Source of the DNA: JBBDSJ01 sp040905025 | GTDB lineage: Bacteria; Pseudomonadota; Gammaproteobacteria; Methylohalomonadales; Methylohalomonadaceae | DNA length: 14,199 nucleotides | Reading direction: 5' to 3' | NCBI GenBank assembly: GCA_040905025.1 | Contig: JBBDSJ010000151.1 | Coordinates: forward strand, 1-14,199 | Shown: positions 12,560 to 14,199 of the stretch, piece after piece | Numbering within the stretch: position 1 is the first letter of the stretch | How the letters are laid out: every line of letters starts with the position of its first letter | The notes under the pieces: generated by a model | The model's database searches: none | What the model was told of the DNA's origin: nothing | Seen by the model: only the letters and a program-made list of their open reading frames with translations | Program-made: the position numbers and the translations under genes

Positions 12560-13759
12560 ATGAAAAAAATCGTTATAGCGCCGGATTCCTTCAAGGAAAA
12601 CCTGACCTCGCTGCAGGTCGCCAAGGCTATTGAAACCGGTATCCGCCGGGTATTGCCGAATGTGGAATGCATCAAGGTGCCGATGGCCGATGGCGGCGAA
12701 GGCACTGTCCAGTCGCTGGTCGATGCCGTCGGCGGCAAATTTATTCGCAAGCAGGTAACCGGCCCGCTGGGCCAGCCGGTCAAGGCCCGCTACGGTTTAC
12801 TTGCTGATGGTGAGACAGCAGTTATTGAAATGGCGGAAGCTTCCGGATTGCCGCTGGTACCGGCGGCGAAACGCGATCCACTCAAGGCCACAACCTACGG
12901 TACCGGCGAACTGATTCTGGATGCGGTCAAGCGCGGCGCGCGCAATATTATTATTGGCATTGGTGGATCGGCGACAGTCGATGGCGGTGCCGGTATGGCG
13001 CAGGCCCTCGGTGTGAAATTTCTGAATGCCAAGAACCGTGAAATCAAACAGGCTCTCGGTGGCGGTATGTTAAATACAATCGCCAGTATTGATATCAGTC
13101 AACGCGATCCGCGTATTCGCAAAACCCGGATCGTGATTGCCAGCGATGTCGACAATCCACTCGCGGGCCGCAAGGGTGCCGCGCATGTGTTCGGACCGCA
13201 GAAAGGTGCGACACCCGCACAGGTAAAAATGCTGGATGATAATCTCAAACATTTTGGCAAGCTGATTAAATCCGATTTAAATATTGCAGTGACAAACCTG
13301 GCCGGTGCCGGTGCTGCGGGCGGGCTTGGTGCCGGGCTTGTTGCGTTTGCCGGTGCAAAAATGCAAAGCGGTGTTGATATTGTCATCAAGGCCACTGGCC
13401 TGGATTTACAACTGCCCGGTGCGGATCTGGTGATCACCGGTGAAGGCCAGGTGGATTTCCAGACGGCCTTTGGTAAAACTCCGGCCGGTGTTGCGAAAGC
13501 GGCAAAGAAAGCCAGAGTACCGGTGATCGCAATTGGAGGTGGTCTGGCTGATGACGCGCGTGGCGTATTCGAGTATGGCATACAGGGGCTGGATGCTGCT
13601 GTTGCCCGGCCGATGCCGCTTGATCATGCCCTCGACAATGCCAGTCAATACCTTGCCAATGCGGCGGAACGATCACTGCGCATGATTTTACTGGGTAAGC
13701 AAATGGCAAAGCCAAAAAGTAAAAAGCGGAAAGTCTCAAAAGTCAAAAGTAGAAAGTAG
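12560..13759 (+). CDS. glycerate kinase, GlxK/GarK (type I) family
   Basis: This 399-residue cytoplasmic kinase phosphorylates D-glycerate with ATP, giving 2-phosphoglycerate in this family, and so feeds glycolate or glucarate catabolism into glycolysis. It shows the family's start I-V-I-A-P-D-S-F-K-E-N-L, P-M-A-D-G-G-E-G-T at 41-49, Y-G-T-G-E-L-I-L at 113-120, G-I-G-G-S-A-T-V-D-G-G at 133-143, F-G-P-Q-K-G-A-T at 211-218, the A-G-A-G-A-A-G-G-L-G stretch at 249-258 and I-T-G-E-G-Q-V-D at 292-299. Normal length is about 380; the last 16 residues (from 384) are an extra Lys/Arg/Ser-rich tail encoded by A-rich repeated DNA, probably accreted at the gene's end. It has no obvious Shine-Dalgarno and no glyoxylate or tartronate genes beside it. 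Confidence 0.94.
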   Translation: MKKIVIAPDSFKENLTSLQVAKAIETGIRRVLPNVECIKVPMADGGEGTVQSLVDAVGGKFIRKQVTGPLGQPVKARYGLLADGETAVIEMAEASGLPLVPAAKRDPLKATTYGTGELILDAVKRGARNIIIGIGGSATVDGGAGMAQALGVKFLNAKNREIKQALGGGMLNTIASIDISQRDPRIRKTRIVIASDVDNPLAGRKGAAHVFGPQKGATPAQVKMLDDNLKHFGKLIKSDLNIAVTNLAGAGAAGGLGAGLVAFAGAKMQSGVDIVIKATGLDLQLPGADLVITGEGQVDFQTAFGKTPAGVAKAAKKARVPVIAIGGGLADDARGVFEYGIQGLDAAVARPMPLDHALDNASQYLANAAERSLRMILLGKQMAKPKSKKRKVSKVKSRK

Positions 13760-13781
13760 AAAGATAAAAGCTCATGATAAG

Positions 13782-13868
13782 TGTCATTCCGATCGAAGTG
13801 CGCAGCACGTAGCGGAGGAATCTTGCTGTTCAAGATCCCTCCACTCGCTACGCTTGGTCGAGATGACA
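13782..13868. repeat. 88-bp-class extragenic palindromic repeat, copy 1
   Basis: It begins TGTCATTCCGA and ends TCGAGATGACA, which are imperfect inverse complements. An inner pair, AGCGGAGGAATCTTG and CAAGATCCCTCCACT, forms the upper stem. The same left half recurs in copies 2 and 3. Elements of this type are dispersed in several bacterial genomes. Confidence 0.88.
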
Positions 13869-13905
13869 TAATGCAGGCGGGCTTTGTCAGGATGACACGA
13901 TTACC

Positions 13906-13994
13906 TGTCATTCCGACCGGAGTGCGTAGCACGTAGCGGAGGAATCTGATTGCGAGCAGATCTCTCGATTCGCTGTCGCTCACTCGAGATGACA
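13906..13994. repeat. 88-bp-class extragenic palindromic repeat, copy 2
   Basis: TGTCATTCCGACCGGAGTGC at the left and CTCGAGATGACA at the right repeat the outline of copy 1 with the same GTAGCGGAGGAATCT core. The 37-base spacer between copies 1 and 2 carries a further fragment, GTCAGGATGACA. Confidence 0.88.
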
Positions 13995-14020
13995 TCAATG
14001 AATGGCATCAGCAATGAGAG

Positions 14021-14109
14021 TGTCATTCCGACCGGAGTGCATAGCACGCAGCGGAGGAATCTGATAACGAATAGATATGTCGATTCGTTGCCGCGCACCC
14101 GGGATGACA
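14021..14109. repeat. 88-bp-class extragenic palindromic repeat, copy 3
   Basis: It shares its first 19 bases with copy 2, then the GCGGAGGAATCTGAT core, and ends GGGATGACA. It is the most diverged in its right arm. The three copies fill most of the 379-base gene-free region between the glycerate kinase gene and the right-edge frame. Confidence 0.87.
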
Positions 14110-14138
14110 TTTATTAATGTAAACTGCACTCTCATGCG

Positions 14139-14199
14139 TTACCAATAGAAGTCCCTGGCTGGTGTTTGTTTCGCTTGTGCCTTTTCATCTGCAACTTTT
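14139..14199 (-). CDS. possible C-terminal fragment of a minus-strand gene at the window edge
   Basis: Reading leftward from 14198, a frame of 19 sense codons ends at TAA (14139-14141), with a Lys/Ala/Gln-rich run ending R-D-F-Y-W. No start is inside the window. The composition looks protein-like and the frame stops just beyond the repeat cluster, as gene ends do elsewhere here. Twenty codons are too few for any family assignment, and chance cannot be excluded. Confidence 0.3.
   Translation of the reverse strand, partial: KVADEKAQAKQTPARDFYW

Noticed and set aside
13099..13581. 160-codon minus-strand frame opposite glycerate kinase
   Set aside because: Pro/Ala-rich antisense shadow of a well-conserved gene.
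13782..14109. CRISPR array
   Set aside because: Three long repeats of about 88 bp with 26-37 bp spacers and diverged arms do not fit CRISPR repeat length or identity, and no cas genes are present.
13645..14110. Minus-strand frames through the palindromic repeats (similar N-termini in two of them)
   Set aside because: Their similarity comes from the repeated DNA itself; no start signals or domain features.

Overview
The window looks like chromosomal DNA of a Gram-negative proteobacterium, most likely a gammaproteobacterium. It has moderate GC and many exported proteins: lipoproteins, a Tat substrate and a TolC-type outer-membrane protein. Families such as glycerate kinase, SMR, DUF192 and CigR/RcnB-like are common there. 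I cannot place it to genus. No rRNA, tRNA, CRISPR array, intact transposase or phage gene is visible.

Layout. 1-1269 (minus strand): a Sel1-repeat secreted protein that runs off the left edge, and a small glycine-rich membrane protein. 1416-2634 (plus): an isocitrate lyase/PEP mutase superfamily enzyme and an SMR transporter one base apart. 2635-2822: 16-bp tandem repeats and a strong GC hairpin. 2823-3503 (minus): a second, smaller Sel1-type exported protein. 3567-3767: a stack of palindromes inside a 201-bp MITE-like element. 3764-5320 (minus): an MxaD-like SRPBCC protein and a seven-blade YVTN beta-propeller, a pair reminiscent of PQQ-dehydrogenase accessory genes, although no dehydrogenase is in view. 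5453-5959 (plus): a DUF192 lipoprotein. 5956-6161: a second MITE-like element.

6261-11330 (plus) is the most interesting block and looks like a metal, probably copper, response locus. A MerR-type operator/promoter precedes a CueR/ZntR-like regulator. A Cys/His-rich small exported protein, a TolC-type lipoprotein with a His-rich tail, and a Tat-exported two-domain multicopper oxidase with a Met/His-rich tail follow. Then come a CigR/RcnB-like protein and a DUF1134 (EipA-like) protein. No RND pump, membrane-fusion protein or P-type ATPase lies among them. I infer that the operon handles metal in the periplasm by sensing, trapping, oxidising Cu(I) and possibly exporting across the outer membrane.

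11405-13759 (plus): a membrane-anchored M28 aminopeptidase and a type-I glycerate kinase with an odd lysine-rich tail. 13782-14109: three copies of a palindromic repeat of about 88 bp. The last 60 bases may hold the C-terminus of a minus-strand gene.

A recurring theme is that three genes end exactly inside the terminal motif of a short extragenic element. This fits elements that target YTAR-like sites, which contain the TAG or TAA stop codon.
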